Assembly (NCBI GenBank): GCA_964023205.1
Contig: OZ026845.1
Coordinates: 7,946,001-8,010,000, forward strand
Reading direction: 5' to 3'
Length of the DNA stretch: 64,000 nt
From: Lutraria lutraria
Taxonomy: Eukaryota; Mollusca; Bivalvia; Venerida; Mactridae
The position numbers and the translations under genes are program-made. Of the stretch, positions 54,519 through 64,000 are shown one piece after another. Every line of letters starts with the position of its first letter. Within the stretch, counting starts at the first letter, position 1. The notes beneath the pieces are model-generated. The model saw only the letters and a program-made list of their open reading frames with translations, did no database searches and was not told where the DNA came from.

Positions 54519-56442
54519 CTATTTCCGTCTCTCAAACATCGTCATTTCATCATCATCATCTCCATCCTGATCTAATGGTTCCATTTCAAGATCAGCCCCA
54601 GATGATGTTATCAAACCATACTTCCTTGATTTACTGTGGCGTCTTTTTGTTCTGAAAACAAAGAATTCTCCACTAAAGCAGAAATCATAACAGATATCTA
54701 TGTAAATCAGATTACACCAAATAATAATAGCAATAATATAAATGAAAAATGATTTTGTAAACCTAACTGGGACCATAAACAAAGATCGTATTGTTTCGAA
54801 AATATCTTTTAGTTTGACAGAGTGACACCTTGGAGTCGCAAATAATGCACATTATAATTTCTGAAAATGTTTATTTACATGTACAACCTAACACCTACAA
54901 ATTGATAGTTTGTACAAATGTACATTCCCAGGTTAGACTTTAAATTTATCAGGCAAATTATCAAACAACATTATATGTATATATGGAAACAAGGTAAACA
55001 TCTGTTAAAAGAGAAGGTATCTTAGGAAAACTATGTTAATAACAGTTTACTTATTTTTTAAAAGCAGCAATCTAAATTATAATACTATGCTTATCAAAAC
55101 AAGTTCACAGTGTTTCATTGGCGACTCAACTTTACTGTTTAGGGAGCCCAGTGATTCTTCTCACTCAATATAGCAGTATGTATTAGTATAGCATGTGTTA
55201 ACATTATAGCAACCACTGATAAGCCTATAATCCCAGTAGAATAAACTGAAAATCCAGGGGGTCATTGTCTTTAAACAAATTTTTGGATAACAAATTTAAG
55301 TTTTAACTCAAATCCTATTAAAAATTATACCTTTAAAGCAAAATGAATTATCTTTAAGATGGTACTAATATTATCATAATAATAAGACAACAAGATAAAC
55401 TCAATTGGTAGAGTATCTGACTTGCAAGCAGGGGGTCACCGGTTCACACATGATAGTCAGTAACTCATTTACTGATGGATACATGTAACAATGTATGACA
55501 CACCGGTGCATCTAATAATATATGTAATATACACACATGCATAATTTACCAGTGTAAACATATCATTCTGTCATCAGCAAACAAAGTTAAAGCGTCATTT
55601 TTTACTTTTTGAGGGTTAGTATATGCACAAGGACTTATATACATCATGTCATGTATATAATTCCTTGGTATGCATTAAAATTAGTTTAATATTAAGAAAA
55701 TACACAAAATGTTTTATATGATTCAATAAAAAGTATGTTGCTTTTCTCAGAAACAGTTACACTGAATTTGTTTCACTGCCATCTGTTTTTTGGTTGGCTG
55801 ATTGGTCGGTAGTAAATACCTTATTCTGCTACTGTTCTATGGAAGAATAAGTAGATTAAGTTGAACATTGCAAAAATTGTAGATTTACATTTTTTCCCAA
55901 TTTTAATTAAAATACCACGAAAATTCCCAATTTCAAGGGTATGGGTCATATTCCCAAAACACTGAAAAAAAAACCTGATTATGTATGAAAATTGGCCAAC
56001 AAAAAGCTGATTTAGTAGGGCTAAGTTAATCGTTATAAATAAAGTAACATCGATATACATACCTCCATGTTCTGATCACAAAATACAAGACAACAATGCT
56101 TGTAACACCAATAAGCACGTAGAATGTTCTTAGAAGCATTCCTTTGTTTTCTACAACTTTCTGATAAAATCCCTGGGTGTCTTTACTGTCATTATCAGCA
56201 GTGTCGTTGAGATTTTCTTTAGCCTTATCACCTTTTGGCAAAGTGTCTGGAGTTTCTTTGTTTGAATCTTTAGTGTCTGGTACTGCCGGACTAGTTTGTT
56301 TACCTTGAGCATCAGGACTGTCTGTATCCTTCGTGTTATGTTTGTTTACTACTCCAGCTGGATCGTTTTGGTCAGACACACATAAAACTAGACCTACACT
56401 GAGACTGAGAAAAAGTATGACGTATACCACATTTAACTCCAT
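54519..56442 (-). CDS. FAM174 family membrane protein
   Basis: Two exons, 56063-56442 and 54519-54651, join in phase (AG|A) into 170 residues. Residues 1-22 (MELNVVYVILFLSLSVGLVL) are a signal peptide; about 23-95 is a Thr/Ser/Asp/Lys-rich lumenal region; 104-126 (TFYVLIGVTSIVVLYFVIRT) is the single membrane span. The cytosolic tail RKYGLITSSGADLEMEPLDQ followed by an acidic run and MTMFERRK matches the conserved FAM174 tail (R-R-Y-G-x-L … M-E-x-x-P-L-x-Q-D … F). FAM174A/B are Golgi/plasma-membrane proteins of ill-defined role; which paralogue this is cannot be told. The intron (54652-56062) carries a SINE and a dispersed repeat. Confidence 0.92.
55388..55500 (+). mobile_element. tRNA-derived SINE head
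   Basis: AACTCAATTGGTAGAGTATC, then GACTTGCAAGCAGGGGGTCA and CCGGTTCACAC: good A-box, Ala-like TGC anticodon region and B-box-like end. No pairing acceptor arm. Related to 28625-28690. Confidence 0.55.
55795..55985 (-). repeat. dispersed 'ccatacccttgggattggg' repeat, copy 3
   Basis: Inverted: 'aaaattcccaatttcaaggg', 'tatgggtcatattcccaaaa' match the reverse complement of 16590-16740. Lies in the FAM174 intron. Confidence 0.7.
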
Positions 56443-56529
56443 ATTCAGTTTCTTTTTTCACGTTGCTTGAAAAATAAATAACCATTGATTGACTTCTGAA
56501 TCATCAAAATGCTCTATCTGTCTTTGGCC

Positions 56530-56660
56530 ACATCAGTCGTAATATTGCAAATATGGCGTATGTCACGTGCAAATGCATTCGGATATCTTCGTGCAACTGG
56601 TTTCCGCTGACAGGATCTGCCTTGACGTGCGCTGTATAACTCGGAACGGAAACCAGTTAA
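56530..56660 (-). promoter_or_regulatory. FAM174 promoter region with inverted repeat
   Basis: AACTGGTTTCCG (56595-56606) and CGGAAACCAGTT (56647-56658) form a perfect 12-bp inverted repeat spaced by 40 bases. An E-box CACGTG (within 'tgtcacgtgcaaatg') and a YY1-like 'aaatatggcg' lie between it and the start codon at 56442. The role is inferred from position only. Confidence 0.4.
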
Positions 56661-57776
56661 AGTCTACGCAGTAGTTTCCCTTTTAAATACTAAGGGAGAC
56701 AAGTACTACGAAAAACAAAATTAAGTTCTTCAGAGTTATCGTTTCAAAAAACTAAAAATTATTTAGATTCAACTAAAGGCCAGCTGTCATCCAAGGATGG
56801 CCTTCAATTACAGATTTGAGGGTTTTGTGAAGTCTGTGCTAGATGATAATATAATTAAAGTTTCAATTCAATCCCCTGATAAATGTGTTAGTAGTTTGCC
56901 AGGGTTCTCAATAAATTTGTGGCCAGCAGGCCCAAAAGCTAGACCAGGGATGCTATATTATGATAATCGATAGTTGATCAGTGGATGATAAGCGGTTGCA
57001 CATCCCTGTTTTATCCCTGCTAGACTAACAGGCCTGCTAGGGGCCGGTCCGGGCATTTTCAAGCAATATTTTATGAACTTTTGAGATTCCTAACCGGCCC
57101 AAACACATTTCTAAGCAGCTAAATTGGCCTGCAGCCTGTTGTTATTGCATGAGAACCCTGGTTTGCGCTACAAATTGTTCAAGCTTGTTACTCCGGAATG
57201 AGTGAATCGCTGGGAATGGAAATCGTGTCTTGCACATCTACACTTCATGGTGATAACATATTTCAAGTTTCATTGCAATCGCTTTAAGAATGTAAGAATG
57301 TGTAAGTAGTTCGCTCCACAAACTTGTGATATTTTAGGCAGATGGATGGACAGACGAATGGACATTTGTTGGGTATTTCCTTTGATCTTTGATACCCAAC
57401 TAGACCCCTAAAACAACCTAACAAAACCCTTAAGTACCCAACAAGTGTCCTGTCATACGCCACAGGAACCCAACAATTAAATGGCTAATTGTTCGCCCGG
57501 ACCAGAGACGTATTGTATTATACGTCTCTGCCCAGACCGACCAACGGAGTGACTCCAATATACCCCTCTCAAACTTCGTTTGCAGGGGTATAATAAAACA
57601 ACACAATTTTACTCATATACCAACCTCTCCTGATTCAAAGCAACCATGTCAAGATATATTGTTGATGAACACCACTACTGAGGGTATTGTAAGTTTAACT
57701 GGTTCCGTTGTCTATCTGTACACACACTGGTGTGCTGCAACTTTGAAAAGGAACAAGTTTACTTGTAATTCATTAA
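56661..57776. other. intergenic; dispersed repeat with hairpin
   Basis: Around 57345-57600 is a repeat-like segment with 'gggtatttcctttgatcttt' and 'cccaacaattaaatgg', and a strong hairpin: CAGAGACGTA (57503-57512) pairs with TACGTCTCTG (57521-57530). The AGACCGACCAACGGAGTGAC part is typical of a dispersed family. No gene. Confidence 0.5.
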
Positions 57777-60590
57777 GTAGTTATAGTGCATGTGTAGTAT
57801 TAATTAGTTATGTGGGAGATATACTGTAATTAATATGTAGTAAGTAAATGTATAGTATTAGTTATGTAGTAGATATACTGTAATTAATATGTAGTAAGTA
57901 AATGTATATATATATTATTAGTTATGATGGAGATATACTGTAATTATGTAGTAAGTAAATGTATATATACAGTATTAGTTATGTAGGAGATATACTGTAA
58001 TTAATATGTAGTAAGTAAATGTATATATATAGTATTAGTTATGTAGGAGATATACTGTAATTAATATGTAGTAAGTAAATGTATATATATAGTATTAGTT
58101 ATGTGGGAGATATACTGTAATTATGTAGTAAGTAAATGTATAGTATTATTTATGTAGGAGATATACTGTAATTATTATGTAGTAAGTAAATGTATAGTAT
58201 TATTTATGTAGGAGATATACTGTAATTAATATTATGTAGTAAGTAAATGTATATATATAGTATTAGTTATGTGGGAGATATACTGTAATTATGTAGTAAG
58301 TAAATGTATAGTATTATTTATGTAGGAGATATACTGTAATTAATATGTAGTAAGTAAATGTATATATATAGTATTAGTTATGTAGGAGATATACTGTAAT
58401 TAATATGTAGTAAGTAAATGTATATATATAGTATTAGTTATGTGGGAGATATACTGTAATTATGTAGTAAGTAAATGTATAGTATTATTTATGTAGGAGA
58501 TATACTGTAATTAATATGTAGTAAGTAAATGTATAGTATTAGTTATGTGGGAGATATACTGTAATTATGTAGTAAGTAAATGTATAGTATTATTTATGTG
58601 GGAGATATACTGTAATTAATATGTAGTAAGTAAATGTATATATAGTATTAGTTATGTGGGAGATATACTGTAATTATGTAGTAAGTAAATGTATAGTATT
58701 ATTTATGTAGGAGATATACTGTAATTATGTAGTAAGTAAATGTATGTATAGTATTAGTTATGTGGGAGATATACTGTAATTATGTAGTAAGTAAATGTAT
58801 AGTATTATTTATGTAGGAGATATACTGTAATTAATATGTAGTAAGTAAATGTATATTATTATTTATGTAGGAGATATACTGTAATTAATATGTAGTAAGT
58901 AAATGTATATATAGTATTAGTTATGTGGGAGATATACTGTAATTATGTAGTAAGTAAATGTATAGTATGAGTTATGTGGGAGATATACTGTAATTACGTA
59001 GCAAGTAAATGTATAGTATGAGTTATGTGGGAGATATACTGTAATTATGTAGTAAGTAAATGTATAGTATTAGTTATGTGGGAGATATACTGTAATTATG
59101 TAGTAAGTAAATGTATAGTATGAGTTATGTGGGAGATATACTGTAATTATGTAGCAAGTAAATGTATAGTATGAGTTATGTGGGAGATATACTGTAATTA
59201 TGTAGCAAGTAAATGTATAGTATGAGTTATGTGGGAGATATACTGTAATTATGTAGCTAGTAAATGTATAGTATGAGTTATGTGGGAGATATACTGTAAT
59301 TATGTAGCAAGTAAATGTATAGTATGAGTTATGTGGGAGATATACTGTAATTATGTAGTAAGTAAATGTATAGTATTACTTATGTAGGAGATATACTGTA
59401 ATTATGTAGCAAGTAAATTACTGTATAGTATTATTTATATGGGAGATATACTGTAATTATGTAGTAAGTACATGTATACATGTAGTATGGGTTATGTAGG
59501 AGCTATTGTAATTATGTAGTAAGTAAATGTATAGTATGAGTTATGTGGGAGATATACTGTAATTATGTAGTAAGTAAATGTATAGTATTAGTTATGTGGG
59601 AGATATACTGTAATTATGTAGTAAGTAAATGTATAGTATGAGTTATGTAGGAGATATACTGTAATTATGTAGTAAGTAAATGTATAGTATGAGCTATGTA
59701 GGAGCTATTGTAATTATGTAGCAAGTAAATGTATAGTATGAGTTATGTGGGAGATATACTGTAATTATGTAGTAAGTAAATGTATAGTATGAGTTATGTG
59801 GGAGATATACTGTAATTATGTAGTAAGTAAATGTATAGTATGAGTTATGTGGGAGATATACTGTAATTATGTAGTAAGTAAATGTATAGTATGAGCTATG
59901 TAGGAGATATACTGTAATTATGTAGTAAGTAAATGTATAGTATGAGCTATGTAGAAGATATACTGTAATTATGTAGTAAGTAAATGTATAGTATGAGCTA
60001 TGTAGGAGATATACTGTAATTATGTAGTAAGTAAATGTATAGTATGAGCTATGTAGGAGATATACTGTAATTATGTAGTAAGTAAATGTATAGTATGAGC
60101 TATGTGGGAGATATACTGTAATTATGTAGTAAGTAAATGTATAGTATGAGCTATGTAGAAGATATACTGTAATTATGTAGTAAGTAAATGTATAGTATGA
60201 GCTATGTAGAAGATATACTGTAATTATGTAGTAAGTAAATGTATAGTATGAGCTATGTAGGAGATATACTGTAATTATGTAGTAAGTAAATGTATAGTAT
60301 GAGCTATGTAGAAGATATACTGTAATTATGTAGTAAGTAAATGTATAGTATGAGCTATGTAGAAGATATACTGTAATTATGTAGCAAGTAAATGTATAGT
60401 ATGAGTTATGTGGGAGATATACTGTAATTATGTAGTAAGTAAATGTATAGTATTAGTTATGTGGGAGATATACTGTAATTATGTAGTAAGTAAATGTATA
60501 GTATGAGTTATGTAGGAGATATACTGTAATTATGTAGTAAGTAAATGTATAGTATGAGTTATGTGGGAGATATACGCGCTGTAATTTTGT
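57777..60590 (+). repeat. 51-bp minisatellite, about 55 copies
   Basis: Head-to-tail copies of a unit such as GAGTTATGTGGGAGATATAC-TGTAATTATGTAGTAAGTAA-ATGTATAGTAT. The period is 51 bases in the regular part (checked between 59581 and 59632). Copies before about 58930 often carry extra TAA ('aattaatatg') and (TA)n steps, making units of 53-62 bases. Variant types are grouped: 'TTAGTTATGTGGG' alternating with 'TTATTTATGTAGG' at 58080-58880, 'GAGTTATGTGGG' with GCAAGTAA at about 58960-59340, and 'GAGCTATGTAGAAG/GGAG' at about 59880-60380. No spacers of a CRISPR kind and no reading frame. Confidence 0.97.
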
Positions 60591-60805
60591 AGTGAAGTGC
60601 ATGTATAGTATTAGCTACATGTAGTTATGTGGGATATATACTGTAACTATGTACATGTAAAGTATTAGTTATGTGGGAGATATACTGTTATTATGTATAG
60701 TAAGTACATGTATAGTATTAGCTAGTTATGTGGGATATATACTGGAACTATGTACATGTAAAGTATTAGTTATGTGTGAGATATACTGTTATTATGTACA
60801 TGTAG
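60591..60805 (+). repeat. degenerate edge of the minisatellite
   Basis: Three or four looser copies ('gttatgtgggatatatactg', 'tatgtacatgtaaagtatta') with longer periods continue the array before it fades. A 72-codon frame across them is spurious. Confidence 0.8.
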
Positions 60806-61676
60806 TTTCTTTTATAAAGTTTTCAAACCATAAGTGTTCCAAAACTTCTATTGTATCTGTGATGATTACAAACCATGGAATTGTTTCATAAAGTTATTAG
60901 TAGGGAAAATTAATAGTCTTCAAACTATAAAATTTTTGTTTTCAAACCTTACACTATATTGGTCAGTGTCGCTGGTAGAAACAAGAAAGAACTCAATTAG
61001 CAAGAAATATAGGTTTTAATATTCTTACTCAAAAATACAGGGGAACATGTATAATTAATGATTTTAACAAGGACATAAAAATACAATCACATAATAAAAC
61101 ACAATTGCTGGGTGGGGGAGACACAAAAACAGGTGGGTGGGAGGGGCGCATCATTTCACAGAAAAACACAGCTGAATTATAATTTTGGAATGCATCATTA
61201 CAATAGTGTTCTAACAAAACAATTACAATACACAGTAACCTGTTATCAGAGACCATCTAGGGGAGATAATTAAGCCATTAAGCACAGTTTGCCTTCATTC
61301 AGAGGTTGATCTGTGACTTAAATTAACAAATACATCAGAGTGGCCGTATTTCACACAGAGGGCTTTATTCTATGGTGAACTATAACTCAGTTTTCAGTGA
61401 CATTTGTACTGTTCAGTTGTTAACAACTTATAAAAGGAATAACTGTACAATTAGTTACATAAAGTGCAGTACATTTCAATACAATTCAGTAACTAAACCA
61501 TAATACAGAGTAAATGGTCAACAAAAACCAATTAACATAATATACAAAATATAACAGATATGATAACTTGATAAGATAAATATTAACTAGTAACAAGCAT
61601 TTTCTAATAGTATCTCTATAACAGAGAAAAGCTGACTGCTTTCCAGAAGAAGAACCTATAATTAACAAATATTTAT
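60806..61676. other. intergenic, nothing recognised
   Basis: AT-rich sequence with short chance frames. A 'cttcattcagaggttgatct' scrap at about 61290 belongs to the dispersed 'aaaggcc' type repeat. Confidence 0.45.
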
Positions 61677-61902
61677 AAGGCCTAATTATTTTGTTTGTTT
61701 CTGGTTACCTGACCTAACTTAATTCTTCCAAGCAAACCTAATCTTTTTATTAGGCCGGATGAAAGGTTCTTTTTTTACCTTTCTAAATCCTTTTAAAAGC
61801 AACAATAAATAATAATGAAAAACTTTCCTGACTTACCTACACATATTTTTAATGAACATGTAACCAGAAACAATCATTTTTTTAGACCTAATTCAAAAAA
61901 AT
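61677..61902. mobile_element. MITE family M2, copy A
   Basis: The left end TAGGCCTAATTATTTTGTTT with TTTCTGGTTAC and the right end, inverted, TAGGTCTAAAAAAATGATTG with TTTCTGGTTAC form imperfect terminal inverted repeats of about 35 bp. The interior contains 'tttattaggccggatgaa' and 'gacttacctacacata'. Non-coding. Confidence 0.75.
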
Positions 61903-63520
61903 TCCTCACCACTATAATAGCTCTACTGGTAAAAAAATCCAGAGGAACTTAGGCAGTGGTTCAGTGTCTATCATCATCAAAAAACATAAGGCCATTTTGT
62001 TGTTTTACTTTGTTAAGCATCAACCATATTTTGCAAAACCTAGCTAAACTTTGAAAAACAAATCTATTTTCTTGACTTTATTAACAGAAACATCATATTA
62101 AATGTATTTTCAAGAACTACTGTCTAAACTCAGAACACAGAAATGATTTCAAATCTAACACTTCTGATTCCTATGAGTCATTGTATCCTACACTACAATG
62201 CATGAATTTAAACGTCATTATCATCTTGATGAAAATATAGATAACAGTTATCCCCCTTTTTCATCTTTACCGATTTTTTTTTTCCGCTAACTGAGCTCAA
62301 AACCTAGGTGCACGCGGACGCTTAACAAAACAATAAAACAGAATGGCCTAATTTTGTAAAAAAAACTTTCTCCAATCTGAACATTTTGGTCAGTCCAAAT
62401 AAGTTTGGATTGGAGTGGTACAACCGTATATCATTTATAAGCTTTGAGGATCAAATGGTGATACAACTAGAAGCATATCTGAAATAAAAGTACTATTTAA
62501 GCTACAGACTTGACACAAACAGCTTGTGTTTTGTCAATCAGTTGCAGGATATATCTTCGGAGTAGCTAGCATATATTATAACATGTAATTCAATTCATGT
62601 ATATAAATGTAAAAAATATTGCGCAGTAAATATGGTAATCTCAACAATTTCTTAAAAATGCAAACTTGTATATAAGTGTAGGTCACTGTATAACTACAGA
62701 TAGTAATTATATACAGTAAATGGCAGTTTTAACAAAAGTAACAGGTAGGTAATTGGAACAAGTATAAGTATAAATGACTAATACAAATGATATACGAAAA
62801 TAATAAAATGTGTTTTATTTTTTTCCAAAAGTTTAGAATTGACTCTTTAAAAAATCTGAAGATGGTTTACATCAAACCAGTGTCAAGATTTCAAAATAAC
62901 AAACAAAAGTTCACATTTTTAAAGACAATGTCACTTTGACATTTTTATAATTCATTATAGGTTGATAGTGTGAAGAAAATTTACTACATAAAAGTTTGAA
63001 AAATGCTTGATGAACAAAATTCAGGGATTCTGTTGCAAAATCACAAATATTAAAAAACCCATAATATTTCATTAAAAAAAAACACTGGTCATGTATGGAA
63101 TAAAATAGAACTCAACAGAACAGAACTGTTCGTTCCATTGGCTCTACTTTAACATCAGTATAATAAAAATCAGCAAGGCCAAAAAATGGTGTTATTAACA
63201 TTCAACACAAAACATAAATCTGATTTAACATCTCAAGATTAAATAATGATGAAAAAAATCTTTTTCAAAGCAAATAAGATAAACCTACTTAGTGATTCAA
63301 TAAGATCTATCTGCCGCCGGTTCAAAAACAAACATTTACCAACAATAATACAGTAATAAAGATCATCAATAAACTGAGTATTAAAATACTACCTCTATCA
63401 TTGAAAGGAATAACAACAGTAAAACCTTAGTGTTCACAGGTGAAGACCATCTTTGGAACACAAAAACGGAGTTAATGCTAAGATAGACTCATCATTAAGT
63501 TGAATTACAGCATAATAACT
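61903..63520. other. intergenic, nothing recognised
   Basis: Long AT-rich stretch. No exon, RNA gene or repeat family beyond single-copy-looking sequence could be supported. Confidence 0.45.
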
Positions 63521-63523
63521 TAA

Positions 63524-63737
63524 TTAGGCCTAAAAACATGTGTTTGTTTCTAGTTACAGACCTACTTGTATCCTAATTTTTTTCGTAACTTAAGACTTTT
63601 GATTAGGCCTGAGGATCATGCAGTACACCCACTTTTTTACCAATCCACCATTTCAAGAGCAAAAAAAACCCTGACTTAACCTATACCCCATTTTGATGAG
63701 CATGTAACTAGAAATAAACATTTTTTGTACGCCTAGA
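63524..63737. mobile_element. MITE family M2, copy B
   Basis: Left end TAGGCCTAAAAACATGTGTT with TTTCTAGTTAC; right end, inverted, TAGGCGTACAAAAAATGTTT with TTTCTAGTTAC. The interior 'ttttgattaggcctgagga' and 'ctgacttaacctatacccc' matches the copies at 41555 and 61677. Confidence 0.78.
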
Positions 63738-64000
63738 TATACTGTAGGAAATATTTGAACTGGACCAAAGATAAGTGGTTGCTATTATGAGATGGTTTTG
63801 ATATTGAAATGGTCGCCAAGTGAGGTTATACTGTATCAGTTATTTGTGGATCAAGCACAACACACAGAATATTAAGGGCCACCAAATAGGGGTCACCAAA
63901 TACAGACCTTCCCAAAAACAGCATAATGGGTAAAAAAATTAGAAAAGTCATGAATAAACATCAACAAAAAATGTCTAACTACCATTTACTAATTGTCTAA
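63738..64000. other. window end, nothing recognised
   Basis: Contains 'gggccaccaaataggggtca'-type words of the dispersed 'aaaggcc' repeat. No gene. Confidence 0.4.

Noticed and set aside
57777..60590. Possible CRISPR-like array
   Set aside because: The period is continuous with no unique spacers; neighbours are nearly identical 51-bp units, and the genome is eukaryotic.

Overview
The window is nuclear DNA of an animal, most likely a bivalve mollusc. It is AT-rich, its genes are split by GT-AG introns, and the intergenic and intronic space is packed with short dispersed repeats of a style I associate with bivalve genomes (elements opening with phrases such as AACAAGAGGGCCAAGATGG or AACAAGAGCTGTCTGTAAG, and 'gggccataactc' modules). 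No operons, Shine-Dalgarno sites or bacterial genes are visible. The species cannot be named from this sequence.

Five host genes can be modelled. (1) AGGF1 (angiogenic factor with G-patch and FHA domains 1), minus strand, 15 coding exons from 28118 down to 7079, about 992 residues: N-terminal coiled coil, OCRE repeat, a very long Lys/Arg/Ser-rich exon, FHA domain, G-patch. Its last intron (9.6 kb) is a dump of repeats. (2) A plus-strand four-exon gene at 33064-34507 with a PHD-like zinc finger and a FLYWCH domain, 271 residues, probably derived from a Mutator-like transposase lineage. (3) A plus-strand two-coding-exon gene at 39536-42090 for a 135-residue four-helix membrane protein resembling DUF1761. 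(4) A plus-strand two-exon gene at 43799-46414 for a 154-residue protein I do not recognise with certainty; a near-ideal RFX X-box and a CRE stand just upstream, which suggests a ciliary gene. (5) FAM174-like single-pass membrane protein, minus strand, two exons, 56442-54519.

Mobile DNA fills much of the rest. A 5'-truncated non-LTR retrotransposon at about 30.2-32.8 kb keeps an uninterrupted reverse-transcriptase ORF of over 730 residues and ends in (TTGAC)n. Other LINE 3' ends carrying GATA tails lie near 14.7-15.1 kb, 45.5 kb and 53.96-54.26 kb, the last nested inside another repeat. There are several families of tRNA-derived SINEs, at least four MITE-like families with recognisable terminal inverted repeats, a 1.2-kb non-autonomous DNA transposon with an apparent 5-bp target duplication (35818-37046), a 1.1-kb foldback structure (4974-6049) and a family of about 150-250 bp elements with internal palindromes.

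Tandem DNA: a (TGT/TGG)n low-complexity tract at 1-620, a degenerate 'ttattatctcccttgac' minisatellite at about 9.05-9.51 kb, a 22-bp by 4 repeat at 14528-14615, and a large minisatellite of about 55 copies of a 51-bp unit at 57.78-60.59 kb whose variant types are grouped by position. From about 60.8 to 64.0 kb I see only MITE copies and unannotatable AT-rich DNA.

I see no prokaryotic-style defence or biosynthetic system. The items most worth follow-up are the X-box-bearing orphan gene, the PHD-FLYWCH gene that stops where a transposase would continue, the basic exon of AGGF1, the foldback element and the ordered 51-bp minisatellite.
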